Positions 36,094-48,455 of a stretch of DNA of 64,000 bases are shown one piece after another. The stretch covers positions 31,515,501 through 31,579,500 of the forward strand of contig CM066735.1 in assembly GCA_033961575.1 (NCBI GenBank). Direction: 5' to 3'. Position 1 is the stretch's first letter, and every line of letters starts with the position of its first letter. The notes under the pieces were generated by a model. The model worked only from the letters and a program-made list of their open reading frames with translations, did no database searches and was not told where the DNA came from. This DNA is from Aselliscus stoliczkanus (Eukaryota; Chordata; Mammalia; Chiroptera; Hipposideridae). A program made the translations under genes and the position numbers.

Positions 36094-37225
36094 GGAGAGG
36101 TAAGTGGTAGGTGGGAGTGAGACCGACACTAAATAAGGTAAATATATGTATTATGCAACCATGAATCTGTATACGTGCATTTGTATATCTATATATGTAT
36201 AGTAGATGGAGGCAAATGTATTTTGTTAAAAGCAAGCCAAGCATAGAGGTAGGCAATATGGAGAGGAGGTTTGATGAAGTTTGCAGTTGTTGAATAAACC
36301 TTGATGTAGATCTCACTGAGGTAACATTTCAATGAAAACAGTGGGGAAGTGAGTCATAGAGGTAGTTGGGGAAAGATCCTTCCAACTATAGGAATTGAGA
36401 TCCCAGTAGGGAAATTATAACTATGTCAGGGGTTCAGGTAGGATGGAAGATAGGATCATCAGAGGAGAGTAACAGAGGAGAGGACATTTGTGCGTCTTGG
36501 CCACCTTCCCTGTTTAAGGATATGCTTTAAGAAACAACACACCTACCTCATTATTAAGCATGAGAATCATGTGGAATTGACTTCTTTTACACATATAGGG
36601 ATAAACCCTCATTATTATCATCCTTGAATCTATAGTATTTGTTTGATCTTCAATAATAAATATTGCAATGGCAATAAGTATTTACATTTACATTTTTGAG
36701 AAAAAGAGAAGGTTCATCTCATTCCACAATAACTATTAGAAGGAGCATTTCTTCTTCCATCTAAATATTACATGAAAAGGGTGCTTGAAGAAGCTGCATG
36801 GGAGCAGCATGAAGCTGGCACTGAAGTAGTCAGACACAAGGGAAGGAGAGAACCTGGGTCCTTGGTGGTATTATTTGAGTTCCCAGATCAAGCCAAGCTG
36901 TGCTTGAAAAATTATCTCTGAGTGTTTCAATCATGAGTGTTGTATATGTTCTTTCCATGATTAAGTCAATGGGAATTTTCAATAGCGCATGAAAATTTTA
37001 TTCTGCAGAATCTCGCTGTAGCCTATGGTGTAGCAAATGACCTGGGCTAAAGACTGAAGGATGGCATCAGAGATAGACTTGAAAATTATATTACAATGTG
37101 TGATTTGGTAACAAACTGAAACTATCACTGGGCATGTTGGAAGGCAAACATTTAGAAGCAGGATGAGTTAATTATGATGAAGCAAATAAAAACTTTATAT
37201 AGTCACTAGTAATAGGGTTCAGGAT
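36094..37225. other. Unassigned DNA
   Basis: No gene or named repeat. Confidence 0.35.
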
Positions 37226-37605
37226 ATGCTACCCAAGCTATGGAAGCAGAAGCAAGAAGGTGACTTTGACTTTTCCCCTCCACTATTCTTCCTTGAAACA
37301 CGTCATAAAAACCTTCTTGTGAGAGGTGCTCTCCCTGTTCCTCCCAGGAGGAAGGAGCATCTTTATCTTCAAAGACAAGGGACAGAAGAATCTGAAGAAA
37401 CAGGCCTTGCTAAATTTCCCCCAGTTTATTACAATTACCTCATACTCCCTGACCTCATATTTCTCCATGACTGTCCACTCTTTATCAAACCTGGTATAAA
37501 AATATTCAGTTTTAACTGTTTCTTTGGGTCTTTCTGTCCTTGTAAAGATTCCTGTGTCACACAAAACTGATATTAAATAATTTGGTGCTATTCTTTTTCT
37601 TCCTT
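37226..37605 (+). repeat. LTR-like remnant
   Basis: Pyrimidine-rich text with CTGGTATAAAAATATTC (about 37490) as a TATA-like site, then 'gtccttgtaaagattcctgt' and 'gatattaaataatttggtgc', the order of an old retroviral LTR from U3 to the polyadenylation site. Class unknown. The 114-codon plus-strand frame here looks accidental. Confidence 0.4.
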
Positions 37606-37607
37606 TT

Positions 37608-38057
37608 AAAAGCAACATGGAGGGCTGGCCGAGTGGCTCAGTTGGTAAAGAGCTCGCTCGAGAGTGCGAGCTGAGCTCTGAGATGCCAGCCAGAGCTGAG
37701 TTGCCGTTGAGCTGCCAACAGCTGGCAGGATGGCTCAGCTAAAAGAAAAAAAAAAATCACTTAAGGGCCGGCCGAGTGGTTCAGTGGGTTAAGAGCTCGC
37801 TCAAGAGTGCGAGCTGAGCTCTGAGCAACAGCAGTTCAATGTCCAGCCAGAGCCGAGCTGTCAATAGATGGCAAGATGGCTCAGCTGGGAAAAAAAAAAA
37901 TCTTGGAAGGGGGGAGTCACTTTGTAAGTGGTGAAAAAGATAACTATTGCACTGTTTTGTACATCTGTAACTAATAATAATAATATAATAATAATAATAA
38001 TAATAAAAAAAAACAGGGTGAAAAACCTAAAAAAAAATAAAATAAAAACAACATGGA
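37608..38057 (+). mobile_element. Composite insertion: two second-family SINEs plus a third A-tailed segment
   Basis: Two copies of the second tRNA-SINE lie head to tail: 37622-37755 and 37766-37900, both with GAGCTCGCTC..GAGTGCGAGCTGAGCT and ending in GATGGCTCAGCT plus A-runs. A third part follows, 37901-38043, with 'acatctgtaactaataat', a (TAA)n tract and A-rich text like an L1 3' tail. The whole is flanked by aaaagcaacatgga (37608-37621) and aaaaacaacatgga (38044-38057), one mismatch in 14. The inner SINE has no obvious duplication of its own. The block therefore looks like one retrotransposed chimaera, though nested insertion remains possible. Confidence 0.8.
37972..38006 (+). repeat. (TAA)n microsatellite in the composite tail
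   Basis: (TAA)n with one TAATA interruption, then an A-run. Confidence 0.95.
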
Positions 38058-40284
38058 GTATAGTGTTGTAATATGGAAAGTATAAATGAGTAGACAAGAT
38101 TCAGATTTAGACAGCATGAATAAATCTCAGAATAGTTATAGTAATGTAGTTAATGGACAAAATGTTAGGAAGTGACCTTAACTTAATTCACAATTTTGTG
38201 GGCACCTCTACAACTGTTTCATGTATTATTGTAAAATTGGCCTTGTTGCAAATATTCCTTTAAGACTAACATTCCAATTCAAATCGTTTCTTATCTGTTG
38301 TTACTTTCGCTGCCTGCAATTAATGGTATGCTTTATTCAATATGTGGTCGGTAGAATAATCTGTCCATTGTCTCATTGTAAACAATTCACAAATCCTTAA
38401 AATCTATTGAAGTGTCAAAATAATTCTTTTTCCCAAAAGAGTAAAAATAATTTTACATTTGAATGCAAGAAATACCAAAACATTAAGCATTGTCCTCCAT
38501 AAGCCATTTTCTACTTTTAGAATTACATTTTCATATCAAAAGATTATGCTGACACAATGCATTATAATCAGGGATTGATTATATTATAAATGAAAAGATG
38601 CTAAATTCATTTAAACAATTGAATTATAAATGCTTTAATGACAAAATACATATTTGGAAAAATATTTTAATAGCTGCTGAGTTTTTTATTCTTTTAAATG
38701 ATGAATGGTTACTTTTCACTCTTAACGAGTATACTCTTAGAGTCTCTCTAATAGATTTATAGATCTTGGTTTTTCACAAATGATATTTTACAATAGAAGT
38801 TTTGTTACAAGTTTACCAGATATGTGTATAATCATGACATATAAGTCCCAGAGATAATATTTCTCTTAGTCACAACTCCACTTTCCCTTTTCAACTAAGT
38901 TCATTTTCTCGTCAAGCCTTTTATCAAGAACAGAACCAGCCCACCCAGGTCCAATCACCAGGATTGCTGAGGCCCTCTCCTGGCATCCTTTTGCCAGCCC
39001 CCCACCAAAGGCAGTGGTTGTAGAAGGGAAGGGCATATTAGGATCTTGAGCACTTTTAAGTGCTATAAACAAATCTCTGGCTTTGGGGGAGCAGATGAAA
39101 TTCTGGAGTGGCAGGAGGGGGGAATAGTAAACAAAAGCATATAGTTGGAACAAAAACTTCCAGATAAGACTGATGCTTCCGTGCTCTCTCTCTTCTTTCT
39201 GTCCACACGCCAACCACTGAATTCATGATGCAATACCGTTTGTCACATTAAATGCCATACTCTGCCCCCTAATCTACTCCTGCTTCCCAGAAAGCTGTAA
39301 CTAAAACACCTTGTTGATATTAACTCCAGGCACTAATGTGTGTAGTTCTCACATAGTGCCTATATCTTCTTCTCACAGCTTATTTTCTATATAAAACATT
39401 TCTGGTTTGTCAGATCAAAACAAATCTGGGCACAGGAAAAGAGAGATTTTACTCAAAGACTATTACAACAGGAACAGTGAAACTGTTGCAGTGGGGGTGG
39501 GGTGGGGATGTTATTGCAATAGTGGAAAACTCCCACTGAGATCTGCGAAGGTCTCAAAGATCCGACAGAGAGGAATATTCTTTCATAGGCGTGGTAAACA
39601 GAGCAAGAAAGAGCCAGACATGGGAGAATGAGATGAGCCGGTGGCTGGATCAGTTGGTTAGTGGGTACAATGTACCTAATCATTTATGAGGCAACAAATT
39701 GGCCTTGGGAGGTCTGTGTCTGCTCTTGGCCCCGGGGAAAAACAGTGTCGCTCATTGGATGGTTGAGGTCTGCAAGAAAACTGTTGAATACTTGCTTATA
39801 GACTTAGGAAAATTGTCATTGTTTTCCCAAACGGGGTGCCCTCTTTCTATGGAAAGTCACTGTAGTTTGAGTGATTGGAATGTGGGGCAATAATGAAAGC
39901 CTTCACAGACTGTGCTAAGCCCATTTGCCATTTTAACTAGTTGTGCTGTACATCTGAAGATTAAATCCCCACATTTCTCTCTTTTAAATTCCCAAAAGTA
40001 TTTTCTAGATCTTAAAGCAGTTAAAATGAAAGAAATCTACATCTGTTTTTCTATTAGCTTGCATCCATCCCCACTGCACAGCTGATTCTCTGTCAACTTC
40101 CCTCATTTCATCTACCTTAAAACTGCATCCCAGCCTGGTGAGCATCAAACAGGGTTATGTCTTCAAAAATTATATTTGAAACCTCACTGGGCTCTGAACT
40201 ATCCTTTGGCAGGAGCCTGGCTATAGGATAACACTCCCTGCTCCCGAAATTTCAGGCAAGATTTTTTTTTTAATATTCATATTC
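38058..40284. other. Unassigned DNA
   Basis: About 2.2 kb without a clear gene. At 39634-39665 the phrase gagccggtggctgg..cagttggtta faintly resembles a SINE head but no body follows. Confidence 0.35.
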
Positions 40285-40400
40285 TTATGTCCAGTCAATC
40301 CTTTTATTCATTTATGAAATGTTATATTTATTATGTGCTACATGTGAATAATACAGAACTGGAAATACCTGGCCCCAGCTTTCAAACAGCTGAAACATTG
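40285..40400 (-). repeat. Possible L2/MIR 3' relic, antisense
   Basis: 'attcatttatgaaatgttat', 'attatgtgctacatgtgaat' and 'cagctttcaaacagctgaa' follow the order of complemented L2 3' sequence. Confidence 0.35.
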
Positions 40401-41217
40401 TTAAAGCCACACACCTGCCCATACACGTGCCCCCACACACAGAATTACACAGCCATGTGCTTATTTTGTAAGCTCAAGGTACATGAAAAAAACACGCTTC
40501 ATACTTTCACATTTTAAAATAGCATTTAAAAATCTATTAAAAGGACAAATTAATCATTTTTATTTCTTTATAAGGGTCTTAAAATGATTTATCCTTAATA
40601 CAAACTACAGCTCAGAAATACAAGAAGTGTTTGGAACAGCATGACGATGGCTGTGATTATCTGCTTAGGTAGAAAAAGTGGCATTTCAAATTTAGTGAGT
40701 CAGAGCCTGGGGATGCTTATCCCACCTGTCACTCCCTCGTAACAGCTCTGATCTTGGTCAACTACTTAGAATATTATTGCACCATTTTTCAATCTCTCCC
40801 TGCAGTCACTTAACACAGTCACTGACACTTTTTTTGCAATCTAAGTTAATACAGACAAGCATTTTTGAAGGCAGCCCTAAGGCCAAGGAAAGTATTTATA
40901 TCCACTGCCATTCAGAGAATAACTGAGCCAATGAAGCACTCGATAGATTTTGCACTTTTCCCATTATGTGCCTGGGCCTCCTGTGGGTATTCTACACGAG
41001 ACTGTGGGTGTTCTTAATCAAGAAAAACAACATATTTCTTCCATCATTCTGTACTTGCCATGTTTTCATTTATACAGATTTCTTGTCAAGTGCTATTGAA
41101 GTTTCAAAAGTATTTTCTTTATTCATTGGAATAATGAATGGCTCTAATTTATTGGTATTCACTGACTACATTCAGTTAATTTTGATAGACTAGGAAATGC
41201 ATTGAGGTTTACCACAT
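40401..41217. other. Unassigned DNA
   Basis: No gene recognised. Confidence 0.3.
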
Positions 41218-41348
41218 AAAAGTTTTCTTCTTAGGGCCGGCCGAGTGGCGCGGTGGTTAAGTGTTGGCTTGGGAAGCCAGCGGCCCCGGTTCAGGTCCCA
41301 CATATGAGGGCCAGTGACACTGCCCTCAAAAAAAAAAGTTTTCTTCTT
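41218..41348 (+). mobile_element. tRNA-derived SINE, short form, with target-site duplications
   Basis: The head starts at 41234 (GGGCCGGCCGAGTGGCGCGG), B box GGTTCAGGTCC, body ending TGACACTGCCCTC and an A-tail. A perfect 15-bp duplication, aaaagttttcttctt, flanks it (41218-41232 and 41334-41348). Confidence 0.95.
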
Positions 41349-41674
41349 TAATATAAGACTACATGAAACTCAGCCATGACCAACACTGCTAAAAAGCAAG
41401 TGTCTAGTAAGTCTTCAAGGTGAATATAAAAACCCAAAAGTCCTTAAAGTTGAAAACTATGTGGGATCTTGAAATGTCTAAACTAGTTATCATTAACTGA
41501 ATTTCTTGCATTTCAGTATGGAGAACTCCTTATCTCTGAGGGCTCCTGGCATTCTCAGTCCTTGGTACTTCCAAAATCAAGATAGGTGGATAGATTTGTT
41601 ACATAAATGGATAAACGAAATAAGGGAAAACTAGATATTGAATCCTCCAGTATGTACATAGAGTAAAAGCTACC
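41349..41674. other. Unassigned DNA
   Basis: No feature recognised. Confidence 0.3.
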
Positions 41675-42193
41675 TACAGTAGTTCCCCTTATCTGTAAGG
41701 AGTATGTTCCAATACTCACACTGGATGCCGGGAACCACAGATAGTACCAAACCCTAATATACTATGCTTTTTCCTATATGTGCATACCTCTGATAAAGTT
41801 TAATTTATAAATTTAGGCATGATAAGAAACTAAAACTGACAACAATAATAATAAATATATAACTATAGCAATATACTGTAATAAAACTTATGTGAATATG
41901 GCATTATTAGGTAAAATAAAGGTTATTTGAACAAAGGCACTGTGATTCCAAGACAGTAGATCAGATAACCAAGGTGGCTCCTAAGTAGCTACCAGGTGGG
42001 GAGCTTATACAGCATACTGAGAGGGACATAGCGGGACAGGGTGAGATTTCATCACACTACTCAGGACAGTGTCCAATTTAAAATTTATGAATTGTTTATT
42101 TTCAGAATTTTTTCTTTCATATTTTTGGCCCTCAGTTGACTACGGGTAACAAACCATGGAAAGCAAAACTGAGGATAAGGGAGGACTGCTGTA
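41675..42193 (-). mobile_element. Tigger/MER2-type non-autonomous DNA transposon
   Basis: A 515-bp element at 41677-42191 between TA dinucleotides, the Tc1/mariner-pogo target. The left terminus CAGTAGTTCCCCTTATC and the reverse complement of the right terminus, CAGCAGTCCTCCCTTATC, are inverted repeats typical of Tigger/MER2. Internal phrases 'ggatgccgggaaccacagat', 'gataaagtttaatttataaa' and 'aatatactgtaataaaactt' match MER2 as I recall it. No transposase frame. The orientation is arbitrary. Confidence 0.85.
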
Positions 42194-43982
42194 CAAAATT
42201 TGATATGAAGCAAATGAAAATATTTTTTAATTAAAGAATTGTTTATGTAAGTAATTAACTACTTTCTAATTCAGTTTAGTACCAATAATAAAAAATAAGT
42301 CAGGACTATTATATATAAACATGGCTAGTTAATCAAGAGTATCGTGAGATCGAGTATCGAGAGTATCTAAAGAACTCACATCTTTCCACTGGTCGGGGAA
42401 AAAAGTTAAATTCACAATGCTGTTATGATATATCTAGGATCAGAACAAACAATGTTTCATGCAATACTTATTTTTCCCTGTATTTTTATTTCCTCTTGAT
42501 GTGAAGATTCTAACATGTAGAATATGATGACTTTGAATAAGCTTTAGCCTTTCTTTTAATTACCAGTGCTCCCCTTTGATATGTCTAGATCCTACCAGAA
42601 TCTCTGACTGCTGTTTTTACCCATATTATTTTTTTTATTTGTAAAGATAATGAAGGCCAAAGTGAATCACTGACCCTGTTTGAATGATAAAGTTATATTT
42701 TTGTTGTTCCTAAGACAGGAGCGATGCAAATCCTTTAATGTTATATATTTCATTTGTATAATGATTAATTAGGATATTAGGTTAAATTTTGTAATATGTA
42801 AACCTCCTATTCTAAAATTTTTAACAAGTACAACTTAAAATATATGAATTTACAGAAACCATATGCCTTCAATTACAAGGCACTGCAACAGTGATAAATC
42901 CTGCATACAGCAATTACTTGACTGATGCTATTTATGGATAGTTGGTAGGGAGATAAGAGGAGGAATATTAATGACATTTTCTATATTGGTTTTAGTAAAC
43001 TGATAAACACAGAAGAAATATAACAAATGACCCCCAGAGTCAAATCTATCAGATTGTAGAAAATTGTAACTACTCTTAAAAACAGAAGTGAAGCTAGAAA
43101 ATCTTTTTGGGTTTGCTGAATTAAAATATTTCCTTTCATCTTGTCAGACTTATAAAAAATAAAATCAGATATCACATATTAAGCTAGAAACTTTCTTACA
43201 GCTTAATTATAAGCCTTTGATCTCAAAAATGGGTTAATTTTTAAAAATACAAATGTATTAAATAATGCAAGGCAATGACATTAACTGACTTCCTTCAAGA
43301 TTATCAGAACAAATAGAGTATATGTTTTACCATACTTAAAATATTATGTTTAATGATACAATGTGATTCATTGAATCTAGCAACACAAAGAACCCAGCAT
43401 CACCTACGAGTCCTCATTTTATAATCGCTCAAAATTGGAAGGCATGGTTAGTTCCGGAATTCTTTACACCTGACAGGTATGCATTCACATTGCATAAATC
43501 GCTTTTTGTCAAGTTCTGACCAAAGAAAGGCCAAAGGTCCTATAGTCAATGCCTTAACATCCATATGGAAATTTTGAATTCTTTTAAAAAGACAAGAATT
43601 TGAGAAAAATAAATTGAAAATATGAATGATTATGAGGAATGATGGAATGGAGATGATTTAGTTCAGAGAAGCCCAAATTTATGCACCTGAATTTAGCAAA
43701 CCTCTGTGGGCCAGATGCCACAAATTTACAAGGCAATATAAAGAATAAAGGTAACATCATTATATACGGTCATGTGTTAATTCATCTCTAAATATTTACA
43801 GAGAACTTTATATGCATCCAAGTTCATTAAACGTCAGTGATTCCAGATGCTATCTTCCTACCCACAGAGCAGAATGTGCTTATTCTATTCTACCTTTCTA
43901 GCTTTTTTTCCTTAGCTTCTCAGTCCTCCAGTACCTGCCAAATCCCTCTTCTCCAGTTTTCTCTCTGGGCTAGTCATGTTTT
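42194..43982. other. Unassigned AT-rich DNA
   Basis: About 1.8 kb with no recognised repeat or exon. Confidence 0.35.
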
Positions 43983-44008
43983 CATACATTCAACAAATGC
44001 ACACTGAG
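43983..44008 (-). repeat. L2 fragment, left part, cut by the L1
   Basis: 'catacattcaacaaatgca' then 'ctgagctcccac' is the complement of the L2 3' end. It continues at 52183 on the far side of the L1 insertion. Confidence 0.55.
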
Positions 44009-44022
44009 CTCCCACCATATTT

Positions 44023-44025
<3 letters not shown>

Positions 44026-44055
<30 letters not shown>

Positions 44056-44104
44056 TTTGTTTCTTCAGATTTTTACTTTTATTTTCTTTTTTTTTTTTTT
44101 TTTT
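44026..44104 (-). other. L1 double poly(A) tail with candidate 3' transduction
   Basis: In sense order the L1 3' end is followed by an A-run (44104-44087), a 32-bp non-L1 segment (44086-44055) that contains AATAAA about 20 nt before its end, and a second A-run (44054-44026). The sister copy at 14.1 kb lacks the 32-bp segment. This is the layout produced when transcription reads through the L1 signal and stops at a downstream genomic one. Confidence 0.7.
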
Positions 44105-44630
44105 AATTTTATTTTATTTTATTTTTAATTAGTTTCAGGTGTACAACACAGTGTAATAGTTATACATTTTACCCCTCAAAGTGACAAACCCCCCACCCCC
44201 AATACACCACCCCACAACCCCCCATATCATATATATCTATTACTCTTCCTCTGACTCTCTTCCACAGTATAATCCACATCCCGTGACTATCTATATATAT
44301 TCAATTACAGTAGGTATACCACCTCCACTTTTGTAATACAGTGCAGTGATCAAACCTCTACTCCATCCATGAAATGGTCTCCCTCACAAGACCTATGATC
44401 ATCTGACATTCCACAGAATATTTACAACATTATTAATTATATTCCCCAAACTGTTTTTCCTATCCCAGTAGCAATATTGTAGTTGCCTATTTTTGCTGTC
44501 TAATCCCTTCCCCTTCTCCCTCATTCCCATTCCTCTCCAAATTAGCAACCCTGATTTTTCCTCTATATCTATGAGACAGTTTCTGTTTACTTTGCTCATT
44601 CATACAGTTTTTCATATTACACATATAAGT
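44105..44630 (-). other. L1 3' UTR
   Basis: Sense ends with 'ttgtacacctgaaactaatt' followed by repeated AAAAT units. It is non-coding and shares all but about nine positions of ~490 with the 14.1-kb L1. Confidence 0.85.
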
Positions 44631-47600
44631 GAGATCTATATGGTATTTGTCCTTCTCTGACTGACTTATTTCACTCAACATTATAGTTCTAGGTCCATCC
44701 ATATCATTGCAAATGGCACGATTTCATTCTTCTTTATAGCGGAGTAATACTCCATTGTATAAATATACCACAGTTTCTTAATCCAGTCATCTACTGATGG
44801 GCATTTTGGTTGTTTCCAAGTCTTAGCTATTGTAAATTGTGCTGCTATGAACATCGGGGTGCATAACTTTTTTGAATAAGTGTCTTGGTTTTTTCAGGAT
44901 AAATACCTAGGAGTGGAATTGCTGGGTCAAAAGGTAGCTCTATTTCAGTTCTTTGAGATACCTCCATACTGACTTCCATAGTGGCTGCACCAATCTGCAG
45001 TCCCACCAACAGTGCAGCAGGGTCCCCTTTTCCCCACAGCCCCGCCAGCACTTGTTGTTTGTTGATTTGTTGATGATAGCCATTCTGACTGGAGTGAGGT
45101 GGTATCTCATGGTGGTTTTTATTTGCATTTCCCTAATGACCAGTGAGGTTGAACTTTTTTTCATATGCCTGTTCGCCATCTGTATGTCCTCTTTAGAGAA
45201 ATGTCTCTTCATATCTTCTGCCCATTTTTTAATTGGGTTGTTTGTTTTTTTGGTGTTGAGTTTCATGAGTGTTTTATAAATTTTGGATATTAACCCCTTA
45301 TCAGATATATCGTTGGAAAATATATTCTCCCATTCAGTAGGCTTCCTTTTAGTTTTATTAATGGTTTCCTTTGTTGTGAAAAAACTTTTAAGTCTGATAT
45401 AATCCCATATGTTCATTTTTTCTTTACTTCCCTGTGCCCGTAGGGGATGTATCAGTAAAAATATTGCTCCGGTAATGTCTGCAAATGTACTCCTATATTT
45501 TCATTTAGGTTTTTATGGTTTCAGGTCTTACATTTAAGTCTTTAATCCATTTTGAATTTGTTCTTGTATAAGGCGTAAGGAGATGATCCAGTTTCATTTT
45601 TTTTGCATGTGTCAGTCCAATTTTTCCCAGCACCATTTATTAAATAGACTATCTTTACTCCAGTGTAAATTCTTGCTTCCCTAGTCATAGATTAACTGTC
45701 CGTAAATGCTTGGATTTATTTCTGGGCTCTCTGTTCTGTTCCACTGATCGATGTGCCTGTTTTTATGCCAATATCAAACTGTCTTGATTACTGTGGCCTT
45801 GTAGTAGGTTTTGATGTCTGGTAGCGTGATCCCCGACTTTGTTTTTATTCCTTAGAATTGCCGAGGCTATTCTGGGTCTTTATGATTCCATATAAACTTT
45901 AGGATTATATTTTCTATTTCTCTGTGAAAAATGCCCTTGGTAGTTTGATAGGAATTGCATTGAATCTATATATTGCTTTAGGCAGTATGGACATTTTAAC
46001 TATATTAATTCTTCCTATCCATGAGCATGGTAGGTGTTTCCATTTATTTGTATCTTCTATGATTTCTTTCTTCAGTGTCTTATAATTTTCTGAGTACAGA
46101 TCTTTCACTTCTTTGGTTAAATTTATTCCTAGGTATTTTATAGTTCTTGACTCAATTGTAAATGGGACAGTTTTCGTAATATCTCTTTTCCGTTAGTTTA
46201 TTATTGGTATATGCAAATGCCACCGATTTCTGAACATTGATTTTATATCCTGCTACTTTACTGAATTCGTCTATCAGTTCCAATAGTTTTTTGATGGAGT
46301 CTTTGGGGTTCTCTATATACAGTATCATGTCATCTGCATATAATGACAATTTTACTTCTTCCTTGCCAATTTGGATGCCTTTTTTTTTCTTTTTGTTGTC
46401 TGATTGCTGTGGCTAGAACTTCCAGCACTATGTTGAATAAAAGAGGAGAAAGTGGACAGCCTTGTCTTGTTCCTGATCTTAAGGGGAATGGTTTTAGCTT
46501 TTCCCCATTGAGTATGATGTTAGCTGTAGGTTTATCATATATGGCTTTTATTATGTTGAGATATGATCCCTGTATTCCCACTTTGCTAAGGGTTTTTAAC
46601 ATAAATGGCTGTTGGATTTTGTCAAATGCTTTTTCTGCATCTATTGAAATGACCATGTGATCTTTATCCTTCATTTTGTTGATGTGGTGTATCACATTAA
46701 TTGATTTACGGATGTTGAACCAGCCTTGGGCACTAGGGATGAATCCCACTTGATCATGATGTATGATCTTCTTAATATATTGCTGAATTCTGTTTGCTAA
46801 TATTTTATTGAGAATTTTTGCATCTATATTCATCAGGGAGATTGGCCTGTAGTTTTCCTTTTCTGTGATGTCTTTATCTGGTTTTGGAATCAGGGTGATA
46901 GAGGCTTCATAAAAAGAGTTTGGGAGCCTTCCTCCTTCTGGATTTTTTGGAATAGTTTGAGAAGAATAGGGTGATAGTTCTTTTTTGAATGTTTGATAAA
47001 ATTCACTTGTGAAGCCGTCTGGTCCAGGGCTTTTGTTTTTTGGGAGCTTGTCAATTACTGATTCAATTTCCTTGGTAGTAATCAGGGTATTTAGATTTTC
47101 TGTTTCTTCTTTGCGTTAGCTTTGGAAGGTTGTATGTTTCTAGAAAATTATCCATTTCATCCAGATTGTCAAATTTGTTGGCATATAGTTGCTCATAGTA
47201 ATTTCTTAGAATTTTTTGTATTTCTGTGATGTCTGTAGTCATTTCCTCTTCATTCCTGATTTTGCTAATTTGAGTCCTCTCTCTTTTTTTTTTTGATGAG
47301 CCTGGCTAGAGGTTTGTCAATTTTGTTTATCTTCTCAAGAAACCAGCTCTTGGTTTCATTGATCTTTTGAATTGTTTTTCTGTTCTCTATATTGTTTATT
47401 TCTGCTCTGGTCTTTATTATCTCCTTTCTTGTACTCCCCTTAGGCCTCTTTTTGCTGTTCTTTTTCCAGTTCCCTTAGGTGTAAGGATAACCTGTTGATT
47501 TGAGATTTTTCTTCCTTCTTTAGGTAGGCCTGCACTGCTATAAACTTCCTTAGGACTGCTTTCGCAGCATCCCAGAGATTTTGGGTCGTGGTGTTTTCAT

Positions 47601-48431
47601 TTTCGTTTGTCTCAGGGTATCTTTTGATTTCCTCCTTGATCTCATTTGTGACCCACTCACTATTTAATAGCATATTGTTTAGCCTCCATTTATTTGTCAG
47701 CTTCCCCGGATTTCTTCTTATAATTGATTTCTAGTTTCATAGCATTGTGGTCAGAGAATACAGTTGAAATGATTTCAATCTTCTTAAATTTATTGAGACT
47801 TGTTTTGTGGCCTAACATGTGGTCTATCTTAGAAAATGTTCCATGTGCACTTGAAAAGAACGTATATTCTGTAGCTTTGGGATGAAATGCTCTGAAAATG
47901 TCTGTTAAATCCAGCTGGTCTAATGTGTCATTTAAGGTCGCTGTTTCCACATTGATTTTCTGTCTGGAGGATCTGTCCATTAGTGACAGTGGGGTGTTGA
48001 AGTCCCTACTATGATAGTGTTACTGTTGATCTCTGTCTTTATGTCTGACAATATCTGTTTTATATATTTAGAGGCTCCTATGTTAGGTGCATAGATGTTT
48101 ACTAGAGTTATGTCCTCTTGTTGGATCGATCCCTTCATTACTATGAAGTGTCCTTCTTTGTCCTTTGTTATATTCTTCAATTTAAAGTCCATTTTATCTG
48201 ATATAAGTATCGCTTACTCCAGCTTTTTCTCAGTACCATTTGCATGAAATATTTTACTCCATCCCTTTACTTTCAGCCTGTATGAGTCTTTGGATCTGAG
48301 GTGAGTCTCTTGTATACAGCATATACTGGGGTCTTGCTTTCTTATCCATTCAGCCACCCTATGTCTTTTATTGGAGCATTTAATCCATTTACATTTAATG
48401 TGATTATTGATAGGTGTGTATTTATTGCCAT
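44631..48431 (-). pseudogene. L1 ORF2 (endonuclease/reverse transcriptase), frameshifted
   Basis: A start codon at 48431-48429 opens a frame beginning MAINTHLSIITLNVNGLNA, as in L1 ORF2. Endonuclease remains: TLVNIYAPN and SKIDHMLGHK, with [11 protein letters not shown] near 47735; the usual GDFNTP motif is lost at a frameshift near 47990-48000. Reverse transcriptase motifs: [27 protein letters not shown] (within 46833-46330) and YADDM at about 46340. The C-terminal Cys/His motif [18 protein letters not shown] lies at about 45040-44985. The frame is broken in several places (near 48340, 47990, 46340, 44945 and others). In the family this protein nicks DNA and copies L1 RNA by target-primed reverse transcription. 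This copy should be inactive. Confidence 0.93.
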
Positions 48432-48455
48432 TTTCTTATTTGTGTTCGTAGTCTT

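Noticed and set aside
37226..37570. 114-codon plus-strand open frame
   Set aside because: No recognisable domain, overlaps a frame of similar size on the other strand, and lies in LTR-like sequence with TATA and polyadenylation-like signals.
39634..39700. SINE-like head phrase gagccggtggctgg
   Set aside because: Only about 30 bp of loose similarity, no body, tail or duplication.
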